Notes under the pieces: generated by a model
What the model saw: only the letters and a program-made list of their open reading frames with translations
Told to the model about the DNA's origin: nothing
Database searches by the model: none
DNA from: Hyphomicrobiales bacterium
Lineage (GTDB): Bacteria; Pseudomonadota; Alphaproteobacteria; Rhizobiales; Xanthobacteraceae
Direction of reading: 5' to 3'
DNA: 64,000 nt
Assembly: GCA_017305665.1 (NCBI GenBank)
Contig: JAFKKH010000017.1
Location: 124,001 to 188,000, forward strand
Shown here: one piece after another, positions 1 to 8,657 of the stretch
How the letters are laid out: every line of letters starts with the position of its first letter
How positions within the stretch are numbered: position 1 is the first letter of the stretch
Translations under genes and position numbers: made by a program

Positions 1-737
1 CGCAGCACGGTTCGCAGCAACGGACCGGTGTCCGGCCCATGGGACAGCCGCGCGGACCGTTCCCGTTCGGCCTCGACACCGATGGCCTGCAGTCCAGTGA
101 TGGCCTGCCCGATTCCATCCTGAAGCGCGTGAAGCGCATCGTTGTCGCGCCCACGCGTCAGCGCCGCCAGCAACTCCTGCAGTGCGTCCGCGAGCAAATC
201 CAGCACGCGAGCCGCATTGACGCGAATCTGGCTGTAGGCACGCGACGGCAGCACCAGAAAGGACACCAGCAGGCCCGTAATCGCGCCGACCGTCACCTCC
301 AAAATCCGGTCGATCGCCGATTCCAGCGGCGACATCTGCCCCATGGTCGGGAGCAGCAGCACGATGATCGCTGTGACCGTCGCGACATTCAGGCTCGGAT
401 TGATTGCCGCCACGAAGGCCAGCGGTGCCACCGCCAGCACCAGCACGGCGAGCAGGCCCGCTTCACCGTGATGCGGGACCAGGATCGCGATCGCCCCGCC
501 GTAGATCGCGCCGCCAATGGTCCCGATGAGATAGTCGCGCGTCGCTTTCAGCGAGCGCCCGACGCTCATCTGCGTCACGATGATCGCCGTCAGAACCGCC
601 CACAACGGCAGCCGCAGATGCAGCGCGATCGCCACCACCAGCGCGGCGAAGGCGGCGGCGGTGACCCGGATGCCCAGGCCCATTTCCACCTTACGCGACC
701 AGAGCCGCGCTGCCGTGCGTTTCAGGAATGAGATCAT
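1..737 (-). CDS. FUSC family transporter, partial (C-terminus beyond left edge)
   Basis: The minus strand is open from an ATG at 737 down to base 1, giving the first 245 residues of a protein that continues outside the window. The visible part is a membrane domain with about five or six hydrophobic segments (near residues 24-42, 45-58, 70-87, 93-112, 115-133 and 147-163), followed by a charged helical stretch. This layout and motifs such as LPLWAVLTAIIVTQ and GTIGGAIYGG fit the fusaric acid resistance / aromatic acid exporter (FUSC) superfamily, which exports small aromatic acids across the inner membrane. The substrate cannot be told. It is divergent from the MmgE/PrpD gene. Confidence 0.8.
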   Translation of the reverse strand, partial: MISFLKRTAARLWSRKVEMGLGIRVTAAAFAALVVAIALHLRLPLWAVLTAIIVTQMSVGRSLKATRDYLIGTIGGAIYGGAIAILVPHHGEAGLLAVLVLAVAPLAFVAAINPSLNVATVTAIIVLLLPTMGQMSPLESAIDRILEVTVGAITGLLVSFLVLPSRAYSQIRVNAARVLDLLADALQELLAALTRGRDNDALHALQDGIGQAITGLQAIGVEAERERSARLSHGPDTGPLLRTVL

Positions 738-878
738 GCGCCGCAGGGTTGGGTTATCCGGTCATTTGGATGTTAAAGCGGTCATGCATCTCTCCGCAAC
801 TGTACGGCTTGCCGGGCGAGCGCTTGAACTCCGGATTCAGGCCGCCTACGCTGACGAAACGAGAACAAGGAGCCCGCC

Positions 879-2249
879 ATGGCCGATGAAACCGCAACGC
901 TCGCCGCCTATGTGGTCGACCTCAAATTCGCGGATATTCCGGCGGAGGTTCGCGAGCGCGCCAAGGCGCTGACGCTGGATTTCCTCGGCAGCGCGGTGCG
1001 GGCGCGGCGTGACGCGGAATCCACTGCGTCGCTCCTCAAGATGCTGGAAGCCCTGAAGCTCGATCAGGCCGGCGAGGCCACGGTGTTCGGCGATAGCAAG
1101 ACCTGGACACCGGCGGTGGCTGCGCTGCTGAACGGCGCGCTCGGTCATTCCCTCGACTTCGACGACACCCATGCGGACTCCTCACTGCATCCGAGCGCCC
1201 CGGTGGTGCCTGCTGCGTTCGCCGTCGGCGAGATGGTCGGAGCGTCCGGCCGCGACGTGCTGACCGCCATCGTCGCAGGCTACGAGGTCTGCTGCCGTCT
1301 CGGCAACGCGCTCGATCCGACCTCGCACTACGCGCGCGGTTTTCACCCGACCGCCACCGCCGGCACGTTCGGGGCGGCAGCCGCGGCCGGAAAACTGTTC
1401 GGCCTGAGCAAGGAGCAGCTCATTTCCGCGTTCGGCGTCTCGGGCAGCCAGGCCGCCGGCTCGCTGCAATTCCTCGTCAATGGCTCCTGGAACAAGCGCT
1501 ATCAGGTCGGCGCCGCCGCCATGAACGGCGTGATCGCCGCTACGCTGGCGCGCGACGGCTTTATCGGTTCGACCGAGTCGGTCGAGGGCAAGCACGGCCT
1601 TCTCGTCGGCTACAGCGATGATGCCCATCCCGGCAAGGCTGTGGCCGATCTCGGCAAGATCTACGAGACCATGAAGATCGGCGTGAAGCCGTACCCAAGC
1701 TGCCGCTACACCCATGCCGCGCTCGACGCGATCATCGCTATGCGCCGCGAGCACAATCTGACGCCGGACCAGATCAAGCGGGTCGAGATCGGGCTTCATC
1801 GCAATGGCATCACGCTGACCGGCGATGCCGCCACCAAGCGGCACCCGACCTCCATCGTCGGCGGACAGTTCTCCATGTTCTTCACCGGCGCGGTGGCCCT
1901 CGATCAGGGCCGCTTCGGCTGGGACGACTACGACCGGCTCGGCGACACCGCGATCGATGCGCTCGCCGACCGTTTCGATGTGGTACAGGATGACCGGCTT
2001 GAAGTCGGACGTACCCACCCATTCGGTGCCCGCGTCAGCATCACCACCGAGGACGGCGTGCATGAGCGGCTTTTTGCCGATCCTTCCGGTGAACCGGCAT
2101 CATTCCCCGACGCACAGGCAATGCAGCAAAAATTCCTGACGCTGGCGCGGCCGGTGCTGGACAAGCGCGCGGACGAACTGGCCGATGCCATCCTGTCGCT
2201 GGAAAAATTCGATCGCGTCGCGGCCGCGACGCACCTCGGGCGCCAGTAG
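879..2249 (+). CDS. MmgE/PrpD family protein
   Basis: This 456-aa protein has the hallmarks of the MmgE/PrpD fold: DFDDTHADSSLHPS near residues 93-106, a Gly/Ala-rich HPTATAGTFGAAAAAGK helix near 150, and KPYPSCRYTHAALDA near 270. The family includes 2-methylcitrate dehydratase and cis-aconitate or iminodisuccinate-type enzymes acting on small carboxylates in the cytoplasm. The length is normal. An AAGGAG ribosome site sits 6 nt before the ATG. No prpB or prpC neighbour is present, so propionate catabolism is not supported by context and the substrate is open. Confidence 0.88.
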   Translation: MADETATLAAYVVDLKFADIPAEVRERAKALTLDFLGSAVRARRDAESTASLLKMLEALKLDQAGEATVFGDSKTWTPAVAALLNGALGHSLDFDDTHADSSLHPSAPVVPAAFAVGEMVGASGRDVLTAIVAGYEVCCRLGNALDPTSHYARGFHPTATAGTFGAAAAAGKLFGLSKEQLISAFGVSGSQAAGSLQFLVNGSWNKRYQVGAAAMNGVIAATLARDGFIGSTESVEGKHGLLVGYSDDAHPGKAVADLGKIYETMKIGVKPYPSCRYTHAALDAIIAMRREHNLTPDQIKRVEIGLHRNGITLTGDAATKRHPTSIVGGQFSMFFTGAVALDQGRFGWDDYDRLGDTAIDALADRFDVVQDDRLEVGRTHPFGARVSITTEDGVHERLFADPSGEPASFPDAQAMQQKFLTLARPVLDKRADELADAILSLEKFDRVAAATHLGRQ

Positions 2250-2416
2250 GCTGAATTGGGTGGTTCCACGGTCACATTTTCGTGGCGACCGCAACGAGGT
2301 ATCCCGAATTAGGGCACATCAACCATATTCCTGACATGACGTGAACCAGAACTCGCCGTTTGGGAACCAATACCCGCAGGCCGAGTTTTGCTTCCCGGAA
2401 GGGCGTTGGTGTTGTG

Positions 2417-2926
2417 ATGCCGATTTTTCGTTATTTCCTGGTGATGGGCTGCTGCCTGCTCGGCCTGATTTTCGGAGCGGGCTGGATGTGGCCCAATGCG
2501 ACGCCCCCAAATGGCGCACCTACCACAACGGCGAGTGCCGGATCGGCTTCAGCTACCCTTGCTTCGGAAAATCTGGGATCTCTCGCCGACTGGCGACGAT
2601 CGGAGAATCGGCTCGTCCACAAGAAGCATGCCGCAGCGATCGTGTATCCCGATGTCGCAACTCTCTCGCCCACCGCCGGTCGTCTGCAGTGGGAGCAGCA
2701 ACTCCGCTATCTGCCCGAAAACCACGTCTATGAGGCGCGCGCGGAAATGCCCAAAGCTGCGGACAAGCCGGCTGAACCCAAGGTCGCTGAGAAGAAGGCC
2801 CCGGTCCGCAAGCACATCGCACGGACGCAGGCTCATGCCAGGATGGCGGCTAACAATTTTGATCGCGCCCGGGCCCGCTACTACGCCCGCAACAACACCT
2901 GGGATCCGTTCGGCCTGTTCGACTGA
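2417..2926 (+). CDS. hypothetical membrane-anchored protein
   Basis: The family is not recognised. Read from the ATG at 2417, with GGAAGG-like sequence upstream, the product is 169 aa. An in-frame start at 2360 would add 19 residues with no better ribosome site. Residues 5-20 form one hydrophobic N-terminal segment, an uncleaved anchor or signal. A Ser/Thr/Ala-rich linker follows, then a basic C-terminal half rich in Lys/Ala/Arg (residues 110-150), ending in an NTWDPFGLFD-like tail. It is probably a small cell-envelope protein with a soluble periplasmic basic tail. It is convergent with the DUF4336 gene, only 11 nt apart. Confidence 0.6.
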   Translation: MPIFRYFLVMGCCLLGLIFGAGWMWPNATPPNGAPTTTASAGSASATLASENLGSLADWRRSENRLVHKKHAAAIVYPDVATLSPTAGRLQWEQQLRYLPENHVYEARAEMPKAADKPAEPKVAEKKAPVRKHIARTQAHARMAANNFDRARARYYARNNTWDPFGLFD

Positions 2927-2937
2927 TCTCTCTCGGC

Positions 2938-3678
2938 TCACAACAGCCATCTGAACGCACGGCGCAACTCATCGGCGCCGTTCCGGTCATACCAGCGCCC
3001 GTGGGCCAGAATAATCCGCTCCGGATTCCAGCCAATCATGATTTCGACTGCCGCCTTCAGCCGCGCCTTGTCGCGGTAGGACACGCGCATGTCTCGCGGC
3101 ATCGCGCCGTCGGGATCCTTCACGCCGCCGAGCCACGTCAGGGCGCGCATCATCCATGAGCCGAGTTTGCGCGGCTCGAAATTCTCGATCAGGTCGGTCA
3201 ATACCAGCGTCCGGCTGCGACGATGGAAGAACACCACTTCCGTCATGTAGTTGCCTTCGACCGGCAATGTGGCGATGTCCTCATCCCAGGGATAACCGCG
3301 GTCGTGATCCAGCACATGGCAATCGAAATCGATGTGGCTGCCGGCCTGCTCGCGAATGCGCGGCGCGAGATAGACATCCGCATCCGGAAAGGCCGTGTGC
3401 CAATCGGGAATCCACCAATAGTGGATTCGATTCGGCCCGACGATCCAGCGCACGCGGCCGAGGCTTTCGACTTCGCTCTTGAGATTAGGCGTCAGCGGCG
3501 TCGGCGAGTGGATCAGCAAATCGCCGCCGATGCGTATGATCGTCATGCGGGTCGAAAATGGCATCCGCAGCAAGGGCGGCCCGAAACGGATGGTTGGACC
3601 GTCGACAATCCAAATCTCATCGGCCGCGCTCTTCAAAGTATTGAGCGGCGGATAGGTAGCAAGCGAGTCCGATTCCAT
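2938..3678 (-). CDS. DUF4336 domain-containing protein
   Basis: The 246-aa product matches my knowledge of the DUF4336 family, a metallo-beta-lactamase-like fold of unknown function. Visible features are an initial LNTLKSAADEIWIVDGP strand set, IHSPTPL near residue 57, GPNRIHYWWIPDW near residue 81, and ILAHGRWYDRNG near the C-terminus. The histidines (IHS, RIHY, AHG) lie where the parent fold binds metal, but the classic HxHxDH signature is missing, so catalysis is uncertain. It stands alone, with the DUF1330 gene upstream on the same strand. Confidence 0.8.
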   Translation of the reverse strand: MESDSLATYPPLNTLKSAADEIWIVDGPTIRFGPPLLRMPFSTRMTIIRIGGDLLIHSPTPLTPNLKSEVESLGRVRWIVGPNRIHYWWIPDWHTAFPDADVYLAPRIREQAGSHIDFDCHVLDHDRGYPWDEDIATLPVEGNYMTEVVFFHRRSRTLVLTDLIENFEPRKLGSWMMRALTWLGGVKDPDGAMPRDMRVSYRDKARLKAAVEIMIGWNPERIILAHGRWYDRNGADELRRAFRWLL

Positions 3679-3746
3679 GATGCGACCGATCGTGTGGCTG
3701 TCGGATCAACGCCGACTCACTCCGGACCGTTCCAATGATAGCGCGA

Positions 3747-4037
3747 TCATCCCTCAATGATAATGAAGTCGGCCTCGGAATATTTCTGACGGATCGCCTT
3801 CGCGGCCTGATATTCCGGACTTTGATAGCACGCTTTCGCGGTGGCGAGGTCCTTGAACTCGACCACGACGTTGCGGTCGCGCGAGGTACCTTCCATCTCG
3901 TCGAACGAACCGCCCCTCACGATAAAATTCGCACCGTACTTTTCAAACGCCGGTTTCGCCGCGGCAAGATAGTCAGGGTAACGCTCCTGATTGTGCACAG
4001 AGACCCTTACGACCCAATAACCCTTTGGCATATTCAA
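3747..4037 (-). CDS. DUF1330 domain-containing protein
   Basis: This 96-aa protein has the compact DUF1330 pattern: KGYWVVRVSV at the start, YLAAAKPAFEKYGANFIVRGG in the middle, and VVVEFKDLATAKACYQSPEYQAAK towards the end. The family adopts a dimeric alpha-beta (ferredoxin-like, ABM-type) barrel and has no firm biochemical role. The length equals the usual 90-100 aa. It lies 68 nt upstream of the DUF4336 gene on the same strand and could be co-transcribed with it. Confidence 0.85.
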   Translation of the reverse strand: MNMPKGYWVVRVSVHNQERYPDYLAAAKPAFEKYGANFIVRGGSFDEMEGTSRDRNVVVEFKDLATAKACYQSPEYQAAKAIRQKYSEADFIIIEG

Positions 4038-4091
4038 CCCTCCCGTTGCTGCGGCTTTGTAGCAAAACGTCCGGCCAAAATCGCTCCGACT

Positions 4092-4661
4092 TTATGCTGC
4101 GATCCAATGACTCCGTGTCGTCACCCAAAGGTCCGCCGTATGCCCGAACAGCTCGATCTCGCGACGCTTCTCCGCGCCGATCCGCCGCGCCACGCCCTGT
4201 GACGCGACGTTCTCGCGATCGATGCAGTGCACGATCTCATCGATGGCAAAGTGGTCGAACGACCAGCCGATGGCGGCACGCGCAGCTTCGGACGCATAGC
4301 CCTTGCCCTGCGCGCCCGGCGCAATGCCCCAGCCAACCTCAAAGCCCGGCCAGTTCGGCGGCGACCACGGCCCGACACGGCCCACGAACCGGCCGGTCGC
4401 CTTTTCCTCGACCGCAAACATGCCGACACCATGCAACGCCCAGTGCCCTGCCATGACAACCGCATGACGCCAGCCCATCATCTCGTCGGTCACGGGCTTG
4501 CCGTCGACGGTGATAAATCGCGCAACGCCGGGATCGGCCAGCATCTCGCCGTAGGGTTTGATGTCGGCGGCGATCCACTGACGCAGAATGAGATGCGGCG
4601 TCTCCACGACCGGACCCTGAATATGTGCGAGCGGCGCCCCTGCCCTGGCCGTTGCGATCAT
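4092..4661 (-). CDS. GNAT family N-acetyltransferase (RimJ/RimL type)
   Basis: The product is 189 aa from the ATG at 4661, chosen because GGGAGA lies just upstream on the coding strand; a longer frame back to 4757 has no such site. It shows the RimJ/RimL-like GNAT order: VETPHLILRQW near residue 20, FVGRVGPWSP and EVGWGIAPGAQGKGYASEAARAAIGW (acetyl-CoA loop, Q/GxGxA type) in the middle, and IHCIDRENVASQGVARRIGAEKRRE near the end. It should transfer an acetyl group from acetyl-CoA to an amine. The acceptor is unknown. It is divergent from the pirin gene. Confidence 0.85.
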   Translation of the reverse strand: MIATARAGAPLAHIQGPVVETPHLILRQWIAADIKPYGEMLADPGVARFITVDGKPVTDEMMGWRHAVVMAGHWALHGVGMFAVEEKATGRFVGRVGPWSPPNWPGFEVGWGIAPGAQGKGYASEAARAAIGWSFDHFAIDEIVHCIDRENVASQGVARRIGAEKRREIELFGHTADLWVTTRSHWIAA

Positions 4662-4806
4662 GATTGGTCTCTCCCGGTATCGCGAAACGGCAAGACTATA
4701 CGACGCTTTCGCGAAGCCGGAACCGGCTCGCACCGCGAAGGCTGTTGTCAGCGTCACGTTCGCGCACGATAATGGGTTTCAATCGCCAACGTTCCACGGA
4801 GGCATC

Positions 4807-5724
4807 ATGAGCTGGCTTCCCTCCAACGATCCGATCCTTGGCGATCCCAAGACATGCGACGCGCTTGAACTTGTGATCGTGCCACGTACCCGCGACCTCG
4901 GCGACGGCTTTGCGGTGCGGCGCGCGCTGCCGCACGGCAAACGGCAGATGGTCGGCCCCTTCATCTTCTTCGATCATTTCGGGCCGGTGCAATTCGTGTC
5001 CGGCAAGGGCATGGACGTGCGGCCGCATCCGCATATCGGCCTCGCCACCGTGACCTATCTGTTCGACGGCAGCATCATGCACCGCGACAGCGAAGGCAAC
5101 ATTCAGGAAATCCAGCCGGGTGCCATGAACCTAATGACCGCGGGAAGCGGAATCGCGCATTCCGAGCGCACGCCGGATGCCCAGCGCGCGAGCGGCCAGA
5201 AAATGCTCGGCCTGCAAAGCTGGATCGCACTGCCGAAAGGCAAGGAGGAGATCGCGCCTACGTTTCAGCATTACGGCGCAGACAGCCTGCCCACGGTAGA
5301 GGACAAGGGATTCCGTGCCCGCATCATTGCCGGCAGTTCGTTCGGCGCGTCGTCGCCGGTGGCGATGGTATCGCCGTGGTTCTACGCGGAAGTGTCGCTC
5401 GACGCCGGCATGAGCGTGCCGCTGGATGCCGACCACGAGGAACGCGCGATCTACGTGGTCGATGGCGAAATCGAGATCGCCGGCGACCGCCACGAGGCCC
5501 CACAACTCCTGATCTTCCGCCCCGGGGATCGCATCACGGTCAAGGCGACAAAGTCGACGCGCATGATGTTTCTTGGCGGCGACGCGCTGGAAGGACCGCG
5601 GCACATCTGGTGGAATTTCGTGTCTTCCAGCAAGGAACGCATCGAGCAGGCCAAACAGGACTGGAAAACCGGCCGCTTCGCGCACGTGCCGCAGGAACAC
5701 GAGTTCATTCCGCTGCCGGAATGA
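4807..5724 (+). CDS. pirin family protein
   Basis: The 305-aa product is a bicupin of the pirin family. The N-terminal cupin carries the metal-site pattern HPHIGLATVTYLFDGSIMHRDSEG, with further metal-ligand-type residues at NLMTAGSGIAHSE. A C-terminal pirin_C domain contains LLIFRPGDRITVKA. I chose the ATG at 4807, preceded by GGAGG, rather than the long open frame from 4660, which overlaps the divergent acetyltransferase. Bacterial pirins include quercetinases and metabolic regulators. The partner or substrate cannot be read here. Confidence 0.88.
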   Translation: MSWLPSNDPILGDPKTCDALELVIVPRTRDLGDGFAVRRALPHGKRQMVGPFIFFDHFGPVQFVSGKGMDVRPHPHIGLATVTYLFDGSIMHRDSEGNIQEIQPGAMNLMTAGSGIAHSERTPDAQRASGQKMLGLQSWIALPKGKEEIAPTFQHYGADSLPTVEDKGFRARIIAGSSFGASSPVAMVSPWFYAEVSLDAGMSVPLDADHEERAIYVVDGEIEIAGDRHEAPQLLIFRPGDRITVKATKSTRMMFLGGDALEGPRHIWWNFVSSSKERIEQAKQDWKTGRFAHVPQEHEFIPLPE

Positions 5725-5789
5725 TCTAGATTGCGGCCATCTTTTTCATTGCGGCCGTGCGACGGCGCACCTGTCCGAAAGCCTCATCA

Positions 5790-6707
5790 ATGACCATGCT
5801 CTCCAGCGATCTGCCCCTGCCACGTCTCGGGCGCGGCAAGGTCCGCGACATCTACGATGCCGGCGACGATCGCGTGCTGCTGCTCACCACCGACCGCATC
5901 AGCGCGTTCGACGTCGTCATGGCCGAGACCATCCCGATGAAGGGCGCGGTGCTGACCCAGATCAGCGCGTGGTGGTTCCGTCAGCTCGAAGGCCTTGTGC
6001 CGCATCATATGATCAGCGCCGATGCCGGCGAGATCGTCTCCGCGGTACCGGCGCTCAAGCCGCATCGCGCCGCGATCGCCGGCCGCGCCATGCTGTGCAA
6101 GCGCACCACCGTATTTCCGATCGAGTGCGTCATTCGCGGCTATCTCTCCGGCTCGGCCTGGAAGGAATATGCCGCGCAAGGCACGCTGGCCGGCGAAAAG
6201 CTGAAACCGGGGCTGCTGGAAAGCGAGAAGCTCGCGCCTGCTATCTTCAGCCCGGCCACCAAGGCCGAAAGCGGCCATGACGAGAACATCACCATCGCGC
6301 GGATGCGCAGCATCCTGGGGGACGAGGTCACGACCATCCTCGAACGCATGACGCGCACGGTCTACGACAAGGGCGAAGGCGTCGCGCGCGGGCGCGGCAT
6401 CATCATCGCCGATACCAAATTCGAATTTGGCCGCGACAAGAATGGCAACATCATCCTGATCGACGAGGTGATGACCCCCGACAGTTCGCGGTTCTGGGCC
6501 ACCGACGTTTACAAGGTAGGCCAGCCGCAGCCGAGTTTCGACAAGCAACCGCTGCGCGACTGGCTTGATGTCGAGCGCCGTGCCGGACACTGGAACGGCG
6601 AAGCGCCCGCGCCGACGCTGCCGCAAAACGTGGTCGATGCTACGAGCAAGCGTTATCTCGAAGCCTATCGGCGGGTCACGGGCAGCGAATTGAAAGTCGA
6701 GGCGTAA
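5790..6707 (+). CDS. purC: phosphoribosylaminoimidazole-succinocarboxamide synthase (long form)
   Basis: The enzyme joins CAIR and aspartate using ATP to give SAICAR in de novo purine synthesis. The 305-aa protein shows [26 protein letters not shown] at the start (ATP-binding strand), [20 protein letters not shown] near residue 107, and [10 protein letters not shown] and [13 protein letters not shown] near residues 205-235. It belongs to the roughly 300-aa class resembling yeast Ade1, not the 240-aa class usually found beside purS/purQ. Rhizobial genomes often carry both, so this may be the second copy. Two in-frame ATGs (5790, 5796) are possible starts. Confidence 0.93.
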   Translation: MTMLSSDLPLPRLGRGKVRDIYDAGDDRVLLLTTDRISAFDVVMAETIPMKGAVLTQISAWWFRQLEGLVPHHMISADAGEIVSAVPALKPHRAAIAGRAMLCKRTTVFPIECVIRGYLSGSAWKEYAAQGTLAGEKLKPGLLESEKLAPAIFSPATKAESGHDENITIARMRSILGDEVTTILERMTRTVYDKGEGVARGRGIIIADTKFEFGRDKNGNIILIDEVMTPDSSRFWATDVYKVGQPQPSFDKQPLRDWLDVERRAGHWNGEAPAPTLPQNVVDATSKRYLEAYRRVTGSELKVEA

Positions 6708-6710
6708 CCC

Positions 6711-7040
6711 TCAGGCCGCGCCGCTCATATAGCTGTCGCGGCGGCCGATCATGCGCTCGGCGACAGCCTTGGCGTCCGCCTTCGTGGACGTCGCGCAGGT
6801 GCGGTATTCGAGATCGGGCGCAGGTGTCGGCCCGCGGCGCACGAACCATGACGTGAGCGAGCGCGAACTGACCGGCAACAGCGCAAGAGCCTGCGCGACA
6901 TTGTCGACCGCGCCGAACGAAAACAGCTGGCCCGACGCCGCATAGCGGACCTCATAGAGACCGGGACCGATCGGCGCCTCGATGTTCTCGCCGCGCTCCA
7001 TGCGCGGATAGCGCTTCCAGTCACTCCAGGTCGAAATCAT
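6711..7040 (-). CDS. conserved hypothetical protein
   Basis: The 109-aa product is not firmly recognised. It contains a PIGPGLYEVRYAASGQLFSFGAV core near residues 23-45 that recalls the first strands of a GIY-YIG fold, but the usual YIG tripeptide and the downstream Arg/Glu catalytic residues are not evident. It ends with a basic helix (KADAKAVAERMIGRR). Codon use matches the neighbours, and the gene fits tightly 3 nt from the purC stop, convergent, so it is probably real. Confidence 0.55.
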   Translation of the reverse strand: MISTWSDWKRYPRMERGENIEAPIGPGLYEVRYAASGQLFSFGAVDNVAQALALLPVSSRSLTSWFVRRGPTPAPDLEYRTCATSTKADAKAVAERMIGRRDSYMSGAA

Positions 7041-7352
7041 CGCCAGCCTCTCGCAGCTATCGAAGCTGCTCCATCGTCAACATCCATTCGGATCAACGGC
7101 GGCAATTCCACCGCTGTCCCAATGCCTTGACACAACACATCGTTCCAGAAGAACCGGTTGCGCAAGTACGGTCGATATGGCGATCGGCCTTTGAGTTTGC
7201 AAGACAATCCACCGATCAACCTTACCGTGCTCGGGGCAACACCAGCCGCGTCACGACCTCGTGAACGTCGCCGCGCGGCAAACGGCGTCCTTGCAGGGCG
7301 CAAGACCCGGGATGATGATCGGTCGTTCAAAAAACACATCGGGAGGTGCGCA
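7041..7352. other. intergenic stretch without recognised gene
   Basis: These 312 bases lie between the divergent small hypothetical gene and the serine hydrolase gene. A TTGACA-like hexamer occurs near 7126 but has no good -10 at the right distance. Open frames here are short and lack ribosome sites. It probably holds two divergent promoters. I see no repeat or RNA gene. Confidence 0.4.
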
Positions 7353-8540
7353 ATGCAAAGCAAGTCTCAGATCGATCAGGCTCTGCGTCAAAAAGCTGAC
7401 GCCCACGAGATTCCCGGCGTGGTCGCGATCGCGGCCAGCAGCAAGGACACGGTTTATCAAGGCGCCTTCGGCAGACGCGATATCTCCAAGGACGATTCCA
7501 TGACCGCGGACAGCGTGTTCTGGATCGCCTCCATGACCAAGGCCATCACCTCGGCCGCGGCCATGCAGCTTGTCGAACAGGGCAAGCTCTCGCTCGACGA
7601 ACCGATCGGCAAGGTGCTGCCCGATCTAGCCAAGCCGCAGGTGCTCGATGGCTTTGACGCAACGGGTGCGCCGAAGCTGCGGCCGGCCACCAAGCCGATC
7701 ACGCTGCGCCACCTCATGACTCATACGGCCGGCTTCTGCTACGACATGTGGAACGGCGACATGGTGAAGTATCTGGAGAAGACCGGCACGCCCGGCGTCA
7801 CCACCTGCCAGAATGCCGCGCTGACGACGCCGCTCGCGTCCGACCCCGGCACTCGCTGGGAATACGGCATCAATATCGATTTCGTCGGCAAGGCAGTCGA
7901 GGCCGCGACCGGCAAGCGGCTCGATGCCGCCCTGCACGATCAGTTGTTCACGCCGCTCGGCATGACCGACACCGGCTTCAAGATCACCGACGCGATGCGC
8001 AAGCGCCTCGTCGCCATGCATGCCCGCGGCGAGGATGGATCGCTGGCGCCGATCCCATTCGAACTCGAACAGAATCCGGAATTCCACATGGGCGGTGGCG
8101 GCCTCTACGGGACCGCGGCCGACTACATCAAGTTCACACAGATGATCCTGAACAAGGGGCGCGGCAACGGCCATCAGGTGCTGAAGCCGGAAACCGTCGC
8201 CATGATGAGCCAGAACCATATCGGCGAGTTAACCATGACCAGAATGGCCTCGGCGGTCGCGTTCGCGACCAACGATGTCGATCTCTATCCCGACATCGTC
8301 AAGAAATGGGGCCTGAGCTTCATGATCAACACCGCCAAGACGCCCGAGGGCCGCAGCGCCGGCAGTCTCGCATGGGCCGGCCTTGCCAACACCTACTACT
8401 GGATCGATCCGGCGCGTGACATTACCGGCGTGATCCTGATGCAGGTGCTGCCGTTCGCCGACCCGAAGTGCCTCGATACCTTCGCAGCCTTCGAGAGTGG
8501 TGTGTATGCGGGTCTCGACGCGACACAGCGCGCGGCCTGA
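7353..8540 (+). CDS. beta-lactamase family serine hydrolase
   Basis: The 395-aa product belongs to the class C beta-lactamase / penicillin-binding-like esterase family. The nucleophile motif SxxK is seen as SMTK near residue 59 (FWIASMTKAITSAAAMQLVEQGKL), and a YGIN tetrapeptide near residue 171 sits where the Tyr-x-Asn motif is expected. HMGGGGLYGTAADYIKF near residue 246 is the typical downstream element. The ATG at 7353 follows GGGAGG at good spacing. There is no signal peptide, so the enzyme is likely a cytoplasmic esterase or peptidase rather than a true beta-lactamase. The substrate is unknown. Confidence 0.88.
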   Translation: MQSKSQIDQALRQKADAHEIPGVVAIAASSKDTVYQGAFGRRDISKDDSMTADSVFWIASMTKAITSAAAMQLVEQGKLSLDEPIGKVLPDLAKPQVLDGFDATGAPKLRPATKPITLRHLMTHTAGFCYDMWNGDMVKYLEKTGTPGVTTCQNAALTTPLASDPGTRWEYGINIDFVGKAVEAATGKRLDAALHDQLFTPLGMTDTGFKITDAMRKRLVAMHARGEDGSLAPIPFELEQNPEFHMGGGGLYGTAADYIKFTQMILNKGRGNGHQVLKPETVAMMSQNHIGELTMTRMASAVAFATNDVDLYPDIVKKWGLSFMINTAKTPEGRSAGSLAWAGLANTYYWIDPARDITGVILMQVLPFADPKCLDTFAAFESGVYAGLDATQRAA

Positions 8541-8574
8541 TTCCCGATACTACGACAATGGTCTTAGACCGTGT

Positions 8575-8605
8575 TCCTGGCGAAAGCCGATTGATTTCGC
8601 CAGGA
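8575..8605. terminator. perfect 11-bp inverted repeat between serine hydrolase and acyl-CoA synthetase genes
   Basis: TCCTGGCGAAA at 8575-8585 is exactly complementary to TTTCGCCAGGA at 8595-8605, with a 9-nt loop. It lies 35 nt after the hydrolase stop. No long T run follows, so it could be a weak or Rho-aided terminator, an mRNA-stabilising stem, or an operator for the downstream gene. Confidence 0.5.
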
Positions 8606-8657
8606 CGTTGTCCTTCAATCGTCTGACAATAAAGACATCAGCGATTGGAGGAATGCC

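Noticed and set aside
39..731. 230-aa plus-strand frame at the left edge
   Set aside because: The minus strand encodes a typical FUSC membrane domain over the same bases; the plus frame is Arg/Gln/His-rich noise.
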